Below, piece after piece: positions 43,428 to 51,782 of a stretch of DNA of 52,828 nt. The translations under genes were made by a program, and so were the position numbers. The stretch is taken from NCBI GenBank assembly GCA_001443365.1, contig LDXL01000010.1:1-52828 (forward strand). Direction: 5' to 3'. Within the stretch, counting starts at the first letter, position 1; each line of letters opens with the position of its first letter. This stretch comes from Thaumarchaeota archaeon CSP1-1. GTDB taxonomy: Archaea > Thermoproteota > Nitrososphaeria > Nitrososphaerales > Nitrosopumilaceae. The notes under the pieces are model-generated. The model did not search any database. It saw only the letters and a program-made list of their open reading frames with translations, and was not told where the DNA came from.

Positions 43428-43435
43428 TATATAAT
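43428..43435 (+). promoter_or_regulatory. TATA box of tRNA-Gly
   Basis: TATATAAT is centred 28 nt upstream of the first base of tRNA-Gly(CCC), the expected box A distance. Confidence 0.55.
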
Positions 43436-43458
43436 GCTAGACGAAAAAGTCGATTTGC

Positions 43459-43532
43459 GCGGAGTTAGTCTAGACTGGCAGGACGTCAGCTTCCCAAGCT
43501 GAAGGTCGCGTGTTCAAATCCCGCACTCCGCA
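43459..43532 (+). tRNA. tRNA-Gly(CCC)
   Basis: A 74-nt cloverleaf. The acceptor is GCGGAGT with ACTCCGC and discriminator A, D arm GTCT-AGACTGGCA-GGAC, anticodon arm TCAGC-TTCCCAA-GCTGA (anticodon CCC), T arm GCGTG-TTCAAAT-CCCGC. The T stem has one T-C mismatch at 52:62 where G-C is usual. No intron. Confidence 0.95.
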
Positions 43533-43577
43533 TTGTGTTAAGGTTAAAATATTCAAAATTAGAATCTGTGAAAAGAC

Positions 43578-43703
43578 ATGATAAAAAAACTTGAACTTAA
43601 GGTAAATGAAAAAGGAGAAATTACATCTCCTACATATCACGAAATAGTTTCTAAGATAAACGAGTTAATTGAAAAACGAAACTATGAAGAAGATTTAAGA
43701 TAG
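43578..43703 (+). CDS. Small hypothetical protein, 41 aa
   Basis: An ATG frame of 41 residues (MIKKLELKVNEKGEITSPTY...), highly charged and mostly helical in composition. It is convergent with the amidotransferase gene and 45 nt after tRNA-Gly. No family is recognised; coding status rests on a clean frame and protein-like composition. Confidence 0.4.
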   Translation: MIKKLELKVNEKGEITSPTYHEIVSKINELIEKRNYEEDLR

Positions 43704-43708
43704 AATCA

Positions 43709-44269
43709 TTAAAGAGAAACAAAAGCGTCTATGATAGTCTTACCATCAGTACTCATTTCTGGATGAAATTGTGTCCCAAATATGTTAAGTTCAATATGTT
43801 GAATCATTTCAAACATACAGTTTTTTGATTGAGCAATATCAATTAAAGAACTACCTAGTCGTGAAATTTCATAATTATGGCTCTCAAAAACCCTAATTCT
43901 TCCTCTGCAAAGGGGATTTCCCTTTAGTACAGAAATCTCTTGTTCACCTTTTTCAAGTACATTCATTTTCTTTATTGTACCTCCAAGAGTTAGTGCTAGT
44001 ATTTCAGCACCATAACATATCCCCAATAGATTTTTTTTTTCTGAAACTGCATGTTGAATAATTTTTGAATTTAAGGAATTCATTTCTTTGTTATTTTGAC
44101 GACGTCCTGAGAGAATGAATGAATTAAATTCTTTAATTTTAGAGAGGTTAACTTGATTGTGTTTAAGATTTGTAAATTTTATTTTTTTCTCGGACAGAAA
44201 GTCTATTAAATTTTTAGTGTATACTGAACCATTATCCACAACTAATAGTAATTTATTTGCCAATCTCAA
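43709..44269 (-). CDS. Class I glutamine amidotransferase (GMP-synthase glutaminase-like)
   Basis: A 186-residue stand-alone glutaminase domain: oxyanion/N-terminal VVDNGSVYTKNL, SFILSGRR, nucleophile elbow GICYGAE with C85, and FGTQFHPE with H169 and E171. It resembles the GuaA small subunit of archaea and TrpG, but the substrate-side partner (GuaB-type ATPPase or TrpE) is not adjacent, so the acceptor is uncertain. Its start overlaps the end of the UPF0182 gene by 17 nt on the same strand, indicating co-transcription. Confidence 0.88.
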   Translation of the reverse strand: MRLANKLLLVVDNGSVYTKNLIDFLSEKKIKFTNLKHNQVNLSKIKEFNSFILSGRRQNNKEMNSLNSKIIQHAVSEKKNLLGICYGAEILALTLGGTIKKMNVLEKGEQEISVLKGNPLCRGRIRVFESHNYEISRLGSSLIDIAQSKNCMFEMIQHIELNIFGTQFHPEMSTDGKTIIDAFVSL

Positions 44270-47108
44270 TCGAGATGTAATGCATCTCTGGAATACTTTC
44301 TACAAGTACTATTGTTCCAAAATTAATTACGTTGTCTTCTTCCCACATGAATACTCGTTCTGTTCGAGGTTTGACAAAGTCGTCAATAAATTTAGAGATT
44401 AACTTTTCAGTATCTTCAAGATCAGATTGTGTAAAGAATGCAATTTTTCCTTCGTTAAACGATAGAGGAATTTGAATATTAGATGGACTTAGGAGTTGAA
44501 GCTCTGCTTCTTCAATAATTGATTTAATTTTTTCCATTCTTGCTTCTCTATCAAATTCGAGATTAAACTCTCCATTAGTGGAAGTAGTAGAAGCCACGCC
44601 GGAGAGTTTTTGAAGATATGCTTCAAAGGCTTTTTGTTGGGTTTCACCTAAACCAACATAGTATTCACCTGTAAATGCAGCACCTACTGCAGCAATTGTA
44701 CCTAATTGAGCAACAACTCCACCTGCACCTGCAGTATAAACTGGAATAAAGTAAATATCTTGATCTCCTACTCGATATAATATATTGTCACCAATTCTAG
44801 GATTTCTCAATAAAGTTTTTAGCTGTGCAAAGTCTGGATCTCTATCAAGGGCTTCACCAACTGCAGTTGGGCCTATTAGTTTTGTTGTTGCATTCAATGG
44901 AACTTCATAAAATTGCATATACCCAAGATTGGTTAGGTCATTTTCTACTATCATATAGCCTGCCAAGTTTCTTCCCTGAGATCCTCTCAATTCAAGGGAT
45001 AACAAACCAATGAATTTTGGTTCTTCAAATCCAGGTGGTTTTGCTTCAATATAGTATGTTTCTAATCCACGAGGAATTTCATAGAATTCTTTTGCTTGAA
45101 TGAATGTTTCTACATCAGTAACATGGTAGATATTATACATCTCAGTTTTCCAATTAAATAATTCAACTGGGTACCGAATCTGTTCTTCAAGCCAAGGAGG
45201 AATTTCAATAAATTGGTCTTCGTATTGATTAGCAAACATTTCACTAAAGAAATCATCACCAGTTTTAATTAATTGAATAGAACCATCATAGGTATCTATC
45301 AATCCATATCCAACTAATCTAAGATATGGATTTCCAACTGACCAAGGAACATCATGAGTATCAAAACCAACTATTAACGGAACCAACCAATATGTATTTG
45401 TACCATCAGTTACTGGTAAAGAATCCAACTCCTTTCCAAACAAATTATACAGAAAATAAGGATAGAGTATTTCCATTCGCTGTTGAATATCCTTGTATCG
45501 CATTATGTGAACTGGTTCAGCAGGAAATGACAAAAGGAAGTTTGGTTCAAAAATCCAGCTAGTTGGGGGGGTTAGGGTTAAACCTCCTGTACCGCTATAG
45601 AATGCATTATTTAATTCAGCACTAACATCTCCTCTATTCACAGGATATGTAGACCAGGTTTCTGCTAATAATCCTCCTTCACCATAATAGATAGATCTTT
45701 GTTTGAAGAACTTAGCACTATCAATAATATTGCCATCAGTTGCACCTAATGTAAGAAGACCGTTTGGAACATATGTATAAACAAGATGTTCGTTGTACCA
45801 TCGATTTTCTGAACTTACTGATGGAGGTAGAATTGGTTTCATGGATGCAGTCCAATAAAGAGTATTGTTGAACCTTAAGATGTCATTGTCCTCAAAATCA
45901 ACATAAGGTATCAAACCAATTTCAGGTTTTAATTTTGCAAATGCGGCGTCCCAATCCCAAACTCTTATAACATTTAGCACGTCTGCGTTTTGATTAACAT
46001 AGTTTTTGATGTTATTTGGAGATACTGATTGTAACTGAACATTATGTGTATTTTCTTGAACTTTGTATAGCTCTCCTAGGTATCTATTTACTCCTATTTG
46101 TTGGGCAGTATAAGGTCCAAGAAATTCTAGCTTTCTAGCATCTGCTATGCTATTATTTACTGACATTATAGCTCCAACTATGATAGCGATTGCAATTATT
46201 GTTAATACTCGAATGTAGATATCTCGCTTGATTGGGTGAGTAAGTATTTTTGCTCGTATCCTATCTAGGAATGAAAATGTAATTAGTGCAAACCCTGCTA
46301 CAAAGGTTCCTCCAATTACATATCGGGTATTGTAATCTATCTGGTCTGTAAAGAACATGCTAAAAGCAGCCCATAAAACTCCAATTCCGATTATTCCTTC
46401 TAAGGTTGATATGTAATTAAGAAATCGTGGTTTACCTTCTGATGAATCTTGAATATAGGAAGTTACAACTCCAATAATAGAGTGTAATCCAACGTACAAA
46501 ACTAGACGAAGTCCTATAGCACCAAGAATTGGTGGTATTAAAATAATCAGAGCAGGTATCATTGGCACTACATTATCGAATGCATAAGAGGTATCAGTAG
46601 GTGGGGTTAAGAATGGTAACTGAAATAATGTTGGTAATGTATCAATCCCAAGATAATTTCCATCAATAACAGATATTGTTGCAAATCCAAACATTACGTT
46701 AGTAAAGAAGGCGCCAAAAAGAAGAACTTTAGTGATTTGCCAGATAACAAAACTTGGAATACTTAATTTGTAATCTCTGAAACTTGTAATGTTTCTAGTA
46801 ACTGGATCATTTGTTCCACGATTAAGAAATGTTATGGCAGAACTGAGGCCGTACCAAAAAATTGAAGATCTTTTTAGAATATTTACTCGAATTAAAGCTA
46901 CTGCAGAAAGAACTACGGCAGAAACTACGCCGTAAAAAAGAGGTTTAGTAAATTTTTCCCCAAATTCACTAATATTCATTGATATTATAATTCCTTGATT
47001 ACCCACAATTGCAAAAATTATTAGTCCAATTGCTACTACAATTCCTATTCTGATGTATTTTCCAGCATCAGATGGAGATGCACTTTCCTGTTTTGGCTTA
47101 CTATACAA
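44253..47108 (-). CDS. UPF0182 (COG1615) large membrane protein
   Basis: A 951-residue protein. The N-terminal third has about seven membrane helices; the rest is a large extracytoplasmic domain. The UPF0182 fingerprint is clear: YPVNRGDVSAELNNAFYSG-like, FLLSFPAEPVHIMRY, IRYPVELFNWKTEMYNIYHVTDVETF, and a C-terminal part with LIGPTAVGEALDRDPDFAQ and YFIPVYTAGAG. The family is widespread in cyanobacteria, actinobacteria and firmicutes and has no known function. It is followed by, and overlaps, a glutamine amidotransferase gene. Confidence 0.9.
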   Translation of the reverse strand: MYSKPKQESASPSDAGKYIRIGIVVAIGLIIFAIVGNQGIIISMNISEFGEKFTKPLFYGVVSAVVLSAVALIRVNILKRSSIFWYGLSSAITFLNRGTNDPVTRNITSFRDYKLSIPSFVIWQITKVLLFGAFFTNVMFGFATISVIDGNYLGIDTLPTLFQLPFLTPPTDTSYAFDNVVPMIPALIILIPPILGAIGLRLVLYVGLHSIIGVVTSYIQDSSEGKPRFLNYISTLEGIIGIGVLWAAFSMFFTDQIDYNTRYVIGGTFVAGFALITFSFLDRIRAKILTHPIKRDIYIRVLTIIAIAIIVGAIMSVNNSIADARKLEFLGPYTAQQIGVNRYLGELYKVQENTHNVQLQSVSPNNIKNYVNQNADVLNVIRVWDWDAAFAKLKPEIGLIPYVDFEDNDILRFNNTLYWTASMKPILPPSVSSENRWYNEHLVYTYVPNGLLTLGATDGNIIDSAKFFKQRSIYYGEGGLLAETWSTYPVNRGDVSAELNNAFYSGTGGLTLTPPTSWIFEPNFLLSFPAEPVHIMRYKDIQQRMEILYPYFLYNLFGKELDSLPVTDGTNTYWLVPLIVGFDTHDVPWSVGNPYLRLVGYGLIDTYDGSIQLIKTGDDFFSEMFANQYEDQFIEIPPWLEEQIRYPVELFNWKTEMYNIYHVTDVETFIQAKEFYEIPRGLETYYIEAKPPGFEEPKFIGLLSLELRGSQGRNLAGYMIVENDLTNLGYMQFYEVPLNATTKLIGPTAVGEALDRDPDFAQLKTLLRNPRIGDNILYRVGDQDIYFIPVYTAGAGGVVAQLGTIAAVGAAFTGEYYVGLGETQQKAFEAYLQKLSGVASTTSTNGEFNLEFDREARMEKIKSIIEEAELQLLSPSNIQIPLSFNEGKIAFFTQSDLEDTEKLISKFIDDFVKPRTERVFMWEEDNVINFGTIVLVESIPEMHYISIEIGK

Positions 47109-47168
47109 AGCAAAGTTCGTTGTTAAAGCCGTAAATTAATGTCTTGCCTGTTGAAATGATAGAAAGAT

Positions 47169-48308
47169 TTAGTTTTGTATTAAAGTGGTATTAGCAAGAC
47201 CTTTACAAATCAAATAAATTGCGGCATATTTAGGAATGGTAACTTTTTCATTTTTATATGGTCCAAATTTTATGTTCTTGAGCGTAAATTGAGTTGGGCA
47301 GTTTGCAAGAACATTTGTTTTTTCATCATCAATAAAGCAGCTATCCTGAAATGGATTAAATTTGTCTATATTTTCACAGAGAACCTTCGACATTCCGCTT
47401 TTGCTATTAAGTGAACCAGGAAGTCTAAAAATTCTATGAATGTCTATGGTCACATTTGGGTCGATTTTAACTCCTATAATATCCTTCAAACTATCTAGTC
47501 TATGCTGAACAATAGAGTAACCATCACTATTCTTGATAATTTCAGAAATTGTTTTAGAACGATTTGATTTAGATCCAAAAATATGTTTAGAAGCTCTTCC
47601 TCTCCAACCCTTTTCATTAATATCTGCAAAAGAAGATCTCTCTGGTTTGTATTTTTTCATACCAAAAGTTTCAGGCATTGCACCACGAAACATTATGTAA
47701 TCTACCAATTCGTTTCTTTCTCTTGAACCTAGTAGTTGATATGGAGAATCAGTTACATGAACATGAAATCCTTCATTTCCTGAAAAGTAAACTTGGATTT
47801 TTTCTTTCTTTATATCAAGATCATCTTCAAGTATTTTTTTGAGTTTAACTACTTCTTCCTTTGCACCATTAATACAATTTTTACATGTAAGAGATTTTAT
47901 TTCTATTTTCGTTGATTTACAACTAGGACAAGTAGATTGTAATGCAGAAACTTCATCACATGAAATACATTTGATACAAGTATGTTCTTGTCTACAATCA
48001 AGATTAAGATCCTTTGCATCTATATCAAAAATCAAATCTGCTCCTTTCCAATCTTTTTCTGACATAGGAAGATTTGGAAATGAATAGTAAGCGTTGGAAC
48101 AATAAACATCGGATGGTATGTTAGTGATTAGCATTAATCGGAGTTCTTCATTTGATTTAATTGAAATATGCCTATTCATTCCTCCATTAAATTTTTGATA
48201 ACCAAACTCTCTTTCAGATGACCTTTCAGGTATTAGAAGCAAATCAAAGTGATCAAAATAATATTTTTTGAAAGCTACCTCTACTAATTGTAAATCTTGT
48301 TCAAGCAT
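47169..48308 (-). CDS. priS: DNA primase small (catalytic) subunit PriS
   Basis: A 379-residue protein. Catalytic aspartates lie in DLIFDIDAKD (D95, D97) and the third acid region VTIDIHRIFRLPGSLNSKSG. A zinc motif with two CxxC pairs is inserted at about 112-140 (CIKCISCDE, CPSC), followed by VYFSGNEGFHVHV. With PriL it makes primers for replication. Its start overlaps the priL end by 8 nt. Confidence 0.97.
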   Translation of the reverse strand: MLEQDLQLVEVAFKKYYFDHFDLLLIPERSSEREFGYQKFNGGMNRHISIKSNEELRLMLITNIPSDVYCSNAYYSFPNLPMSEKDWKGADLIFDIDAKDLNLDCRQEHTCIKCISCDEVSALQSTCPSCKSTKIEIKSLTCKNCINGAKEEVVKLKKILEDDLDIKKEKIQVYFSGNEGFHVHVTDSPYQLLGSRERNELVDYIMFRGAMPETFGMKKYKPERSSFADINEKGWRGRASKHIFGSKSNRSKTISEIIKNSDGYSIVQHRLDSLKDIIGVKIDPNVTIDIHRIFRLPGSLNSKSGMSKVLCENIDKFNPFQDSCFIDDEKTNVLANCPTQFTLKNIKFGPYKNEKVTIPKYAAIYLICKGLANTTLIQN

Positions 48309-49320
48309 TTAGAGTCTTTTTCTTCTTAAATTGTAATGGATTAATAATACCATCACAGTCTGAGGTGGCAAAACAAAGATCCTTACTTTTTACTCGTTCA
48401 CATGATGGACATTTGTATTCAGTACCACTCCCAGAGCTGCCTTTGAGATGATTAAGCTGGTACATTGTAATTTTTTCATTATAATCTGGTGCGTTCTTAA
48501 ACAGTGGAGCAATTTGTTCTATGTTTTGTCCATTTCCCAAGAGATATGTAGCAAGCAGAAATCTTCCTGAATGAGGCAGGTTTTCACCTTTATCAAGTAC
48601 TTCAATTGCATGCTTAATGCATGGTGGGTATTCTGTTGATACTACAGTAGGAACTGAAAATTTCTTTCCTAGGGATACTAATCTTTCAACTGGTTTTTTT
48701 AGTGCCTCAAGCATTGAAGGTGTTCCTGTAGAACGTATTTTGGAGGCGATATAGTTATCGAGTTCTTTTCGAATAAGTCTCACTGTTTCATGAGATGATA
48801 GAATTACCTTCCCATGTTCTACTTGTCTGTTAATTAGCTTCCATTCTCTTTCATGAAAATTTACTGCATGTTTTAGATAATCGGATATAGGAATAACAAA
48901 AAAATTTTCTCTTTTCTCAACATTGATAGAGAATAGTTCTTTGATTATTCTGGTAGCTAATTCTTCTTTTGTTTTGTTTGAAAGATCAGCTAAATCTTTT
49001 TCAAGATATTTTTCTGCTCTTCGCGCTTCAGCGAGAGAAAATCGTCGGATTAAAGTATTCATTCCACTTAGTTTAAGTAAGATTACAGCCAAAAGAAATG
49101 AGAAAACTTCTAAATCAAGATCTTCAAGACTCGTAACCTCTGAGCGATAAATCTTTCCTGTTGTAGCAATTTCAATTCTATTATAGGCTTTGTCTAAAAT
49201 AGGTTTGAGGTCAGGATCTGTTCCAAATTGATCAAGACTAAATCCTTTATCTTTCAGATATTGCCCTGCCTCTGTCAAAAAAGGATACTTTGCCATCTCG
49301 TCTGTTCCAAGGTTTAACAT
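48301..49320 (-). CDS. priL: DNA primase large subunit PriL
   Basis: A 339-residue protein with the iron-sulfur domain at the C-terminus: YPPCIKHAIEVL, HSGRFLLATYLLGNG and CPSCERVKSKDLCFATSDCDG provide the four conserved cysteines of the 4Fe-4S cluster. PriL regulates and extends primer synthesis by PriS, which is encoded next in the same transcript. Confidence 0.97.
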   Translation of the reverse strand: MLNLGTDEMAKYPFLTEAGQYLKDKGFSLDQFGTDPDLKPILDKAYNRIEIATTGKIYRSEVTSLEDLDLEVFSFLLAVILLKLSGMNTLIRRFSLAEARRAEKYLEKDLADLSNKTKEELATRIIKELFSINVEKRENFFVIPISDYLKHAVNFHEREWKLINRQVEHGKVILSSHETVRLIRKELDNYIASKIRSTGTPSMLEALKKPVERLVSLGKKFSVPTVVSTEYPPCIKHAIEVLDKGENLPHSGRFLLATYLLGNGQNIEQIAPLFKNAPDYNEKITMYQLNHLKGSSGSGTEYKCPSCERVKSKDLCFATSDCDGIINPLQFKKKKTLNA

Positions 49321-49398
49321 GTATTCTTATTGTTGTTACTTGACCTTAAAAATTTGGATCGTTTAAAAAATGATTTTTTTATCAAAAAACACTACTGA

Positions 49399-49407
49399 TT
49401 TAAATTA
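49399..49407 (+). promoter_or_regulatory. TATA box of nfo
   Basis: TTTAAATTA is centred 26 nt before ATG 49429. This fits a leaderless transcript and supports that ATG over the TTG at 49420. Confidence 0.45.
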
Positions 49408-49428
49408 TGCAATTTTGAGTTGTTTCCT

Positions 49429-50268
49429 ATGCAAATTGGTTGTCATGTATCAATTTCTGGTTCAATTCATCATGCAGTTGATAATGCAATAGAAAGAAAA
49501 TGTTCTGCATTTCAAATATTTACACGCAGTCCAAGAAGTTGGCACGTAAAGGAATTAACAAAAGATGATATCAAAAACTTCAAAACGAAACTTGATGATA
49601 GTAAAATAGATCGATTTGCTACTGCGGCTCATATGCCTTACTTGCCAAATCTTTCTTCACCAGCACATGATGCTTATGCTAAATCAGTTGATGCCTTAAA
49701 AGAAGAGGTAAAAAGATGCGGTGATCTTGGTATTCCATATTTAGTTACTCATCTTGGAAGTCATTTAGGGACAGGCGAAGAAAAAGGAATAGAGAGACTT
49801 AGAAATGGTTTGATGGAAGCAGCTAAAATAAAAAATGATGTTACAATCTTGCTTGAAAATACTGCAGGACAAAAAAATTCTGTAGGTTCAAATTTTGAGC
49901 AATTCGCTTCTATTTTCTTTAGTTTAAAACCCTCACACAGATTTGGAATTTGTTTTGATACATGTCATGCATTTGCAGCAGGTTACGACCTAAGAACTGA
50001 AAAAGTGGTAAAGGAAACTTTTGATAAATTTGATAAAGCAGTAGGATTAGATCATCTAAAAATAATGCATCTTAATGATTCTAAAGGTAAAATCGGATGC
50101 AAATTAGATAGACATTACCATATAGGGTTAGGTCACATAGGAGAAAAAGGGTTAAGTAAAGTGGTAAAAATGATGAATGAACGAAAAATTCCAATGGTTT
50201 TAGAAACTCCTATTGATGATACACGAGATGATTTTGAAAATATCAAAAAGGTAAAAGAACTTGCCTAA
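49429..50268 (+). CDS. nfo: Endonuclease IV (AP endonuclease)
   Basis: A protein of 279 residues starting MQIGCHVSISGSIHHAVDNA. Metal-binding signatures: FTRSPRSW, HMPYLPNLSSP, VTHLGSHLG, LLENTAGQ, GICFDTCHAFAAGYDL, HLNDSK and LDRHYHIGLGHIG, which form the three-zinc active site. It nicks DNA 5' to abasic sites in base-excision repair. A TTG three codons upstream is possible, but the ATG fits the family start. Confidence 0.97.
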   Translation: MQIGCHVSISGSIHHAVDNAIERKCSAFQIFTRSPRSWHVKELTKDDIKNFKTKLDDSKIDRFATAAHMPYLPNLSSPAHDAYAKSVDALKEEVKRCGDLGIPYLVTHLGSHLGTGEEKGIERLRNGLMEAAKIKNDVTILLENTAGQKNSVGSNFEQFASIFFSLKPSHRFGICFDTCHAFAAGYDLRTEKVVKETFDKFDKAVGLDHLKIMHLNDSKGKIGCKLDRHYHIGLGHIGEKGLSKVVKMMNERKIPMVLETPIDDTRDDFENIKKVKELA

Positions 50269-50307
50269 TAAATTAAAAATTTATTTTGTGATACGAGTAG
50301 CACCATT

Positions 50308-51504
50308 ATGAAATATGAAGATTTAATGAAATTGGCGCTAGAGCGCGGTTTCTATTTTCCTAGCTGTGAGATATATGCAGATGCACAAGCTGGCTTTTGG
50401 GAGTATGGTCCTGCTGGAGTTAGTTTAAAAAATAAATTTCTTGAACTTTGGAGACGAGAACTTGTAAGACGTGATCGCATGCTTGAGATAGATGGTTCAC
50501 AGATAATGTCACAATCTGTTTTTGAGGCATCAGGACATTTAGCAAGTTTTGCAGATCCAATTATCAAATGTAAAAATTGTAAAGCAACATTCAGAGCAGA
50601 CAGATTAATTGCTGAAACTGTTAAAGTTGAGATTCCTGAAAGCGCAGATCTTAAAGATTTTGATAAAATAATTTCTGAAAAAAATGTAAAATGCCCTAAA
50701 TGTCAAGGTGAATTTGAAAACACTCGTAAATTCAATATGATGTTTAAGGTAGGGATTGGTCCGGAGGGAGAAGCAGCTTATCTGAGGCCAGAAACTTGCC
50801 AATCAATCTTTGTAGACTTTCCAAGATTATTTAAGACAATGCGGGGAAAACTTCCATTAGGAATAGCACAGATCGGAAAAAGCTTTAGAAATGAGATTTC
50901 TCCTCGCCAGAGTCTTTTGAGATTAAGGGAATTTTATCAAGCTGAAATTGAGATTTTTTGTAATCCTAACAAACTAAATGAGTTGGATAAATTTTCAGAG
51001 ATTAAAGATACAAAGATTCGAGTTCAAATTGAGTCGGAACCAAAGATAATGACTTGCCAAGAGGCAGTTGATTCAGGCACTATCTCAAACAAGCTTGTTG
51101 CATACTATTTAGGAATATTAACAGAGTTTTATGAAAAAACTGGAATAGATATCACTAGAAGTAGATTTAGAAAACTTGGAGAAAAAGAAAAAGCGTTTTA
51201 CGCAGAAGTTGCCTTTGATTTTGAGGTAGAGACATCAATTGGTTGGCTTGAGCTAGTTGCTTGTAACTATAGGTCTGATTATGATTTATCAAATCATGCT
51301 AAAAAAAGTAAGGAAAAATTTGAGGTAATTGATGATGATCAAAAGGTTCTGCCCCATGTTTTTGAGATTTCTATGGGAATAGATCGTAGTCTATATTCCA
51401 TACTTGAACACAGTTCACGAATTGATACAGAGAACGAAAGGACTGTTCTATCTTTAAAACCATATTTGGCTCCTATTCATGTAGGAATTTTATCATTAGT
51501 TTAA
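50308..51504 (+). CDS. glyS: Glycyl-tRNA synthetase, catalytic part (frame ends early)
   Basis: 398 residues of a class II eukaryotic/archaeal-type GlyRS: motif 1 area [25 protein letters not shown], zinc ribbon CKNC...[19 protein letters not shown], motif 2 [33 protein letters not shown], and motif 3 [18 protein letters not shown]. It stops at TAA 51502-51504, just inside the anticodon-binding domain ([11 protein letters not shown]). The rest of that domain is encoded in the +1 frame from 51503, so the gene appears broken by one extra base. Thaumarchaeal GlyRS should be one chain. Confidence 0.93.
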   Translation: MKYEDLMKLALERGFYFPSCEIYADAQAGFWEYGPAGVSLKNKFLELWRRELVRRDRMLEIDGSQIMSQSVFEASGHLASFADPIIKCKNCKATFRADRLIAETVKVEIPESADLKDFDKIISEKNVKCPKCQGEFENTRKFNMMFKVGIGPEGEAAYLRPETCQSIFVDFPRLFKTMRGKLPLGIAQIGKSFRNEISPRQSLLRLREFYQAEIEIFCNPNKLNELDKFSEIKDTKIRVQIESEPKIMTCQEAVDSGTISNKLVAYYLGILTEFYEKTGIDITRSRFRKLGEKEKAFYAEVAFDFEVETSIGWLELVACNYRSDYDLSNHAKKSKEKFEVIDDDQKVLPHVFEISMGIDRSLYSILEHSSRIDTENERTVLSLKPYLAPIHVGILSLV

Positions 51505-51514
51505 AAAAGATGGA

Positions 51515-51766
51515 TTGAAAGAAAAAACTGATGAGATTTTTATGAATATTAAAACAAAATGTGATGCTTTTTTGGATCATTCAGGAGCTATAGGAAGACG
51601 ATATAGAAGATTAGATGAAGTAGGTGCACCACTAGCTGTTACCATTGACCATCAAACACTTGAAGACAATACTGTGACTGTTAGAGAACGAGATTCTATG
51701 AGTCAAGATCGAATTAAGATATCTGAACTTGAAACATATTTAATAAAACAAACTGCATTTCCTTAA
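51515..51766 (+). CDS. glyS: C-terminal anticodon-binding part of glycyl-tRNA synthetase, +1 frame
   Basis: An 83-residue frame from TTG 51515; the frame is in fact open from 51503 ([13 protein letters not shown]). It contains [40 protein letters not shown], the canonical end of GlyRS/ProRS-type anticodon-binding domains. It cannot work as an isolated start-to-stop gene in any obvious way. It joins to the upstream frame if one T of GTTTAAAAAAG is skipped or is an error. Confidence 0.85.
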   Translation: MKEKTDEIFMNIKTKCDAFLDHSGAIGRRYRRLDEVGAPLAVTIDHQTLEDNTVTVRERDSMSQDRIKISELETYLIKQTAFP

Positions 51767-51782
51767 GGATTTGTAAATTTCA

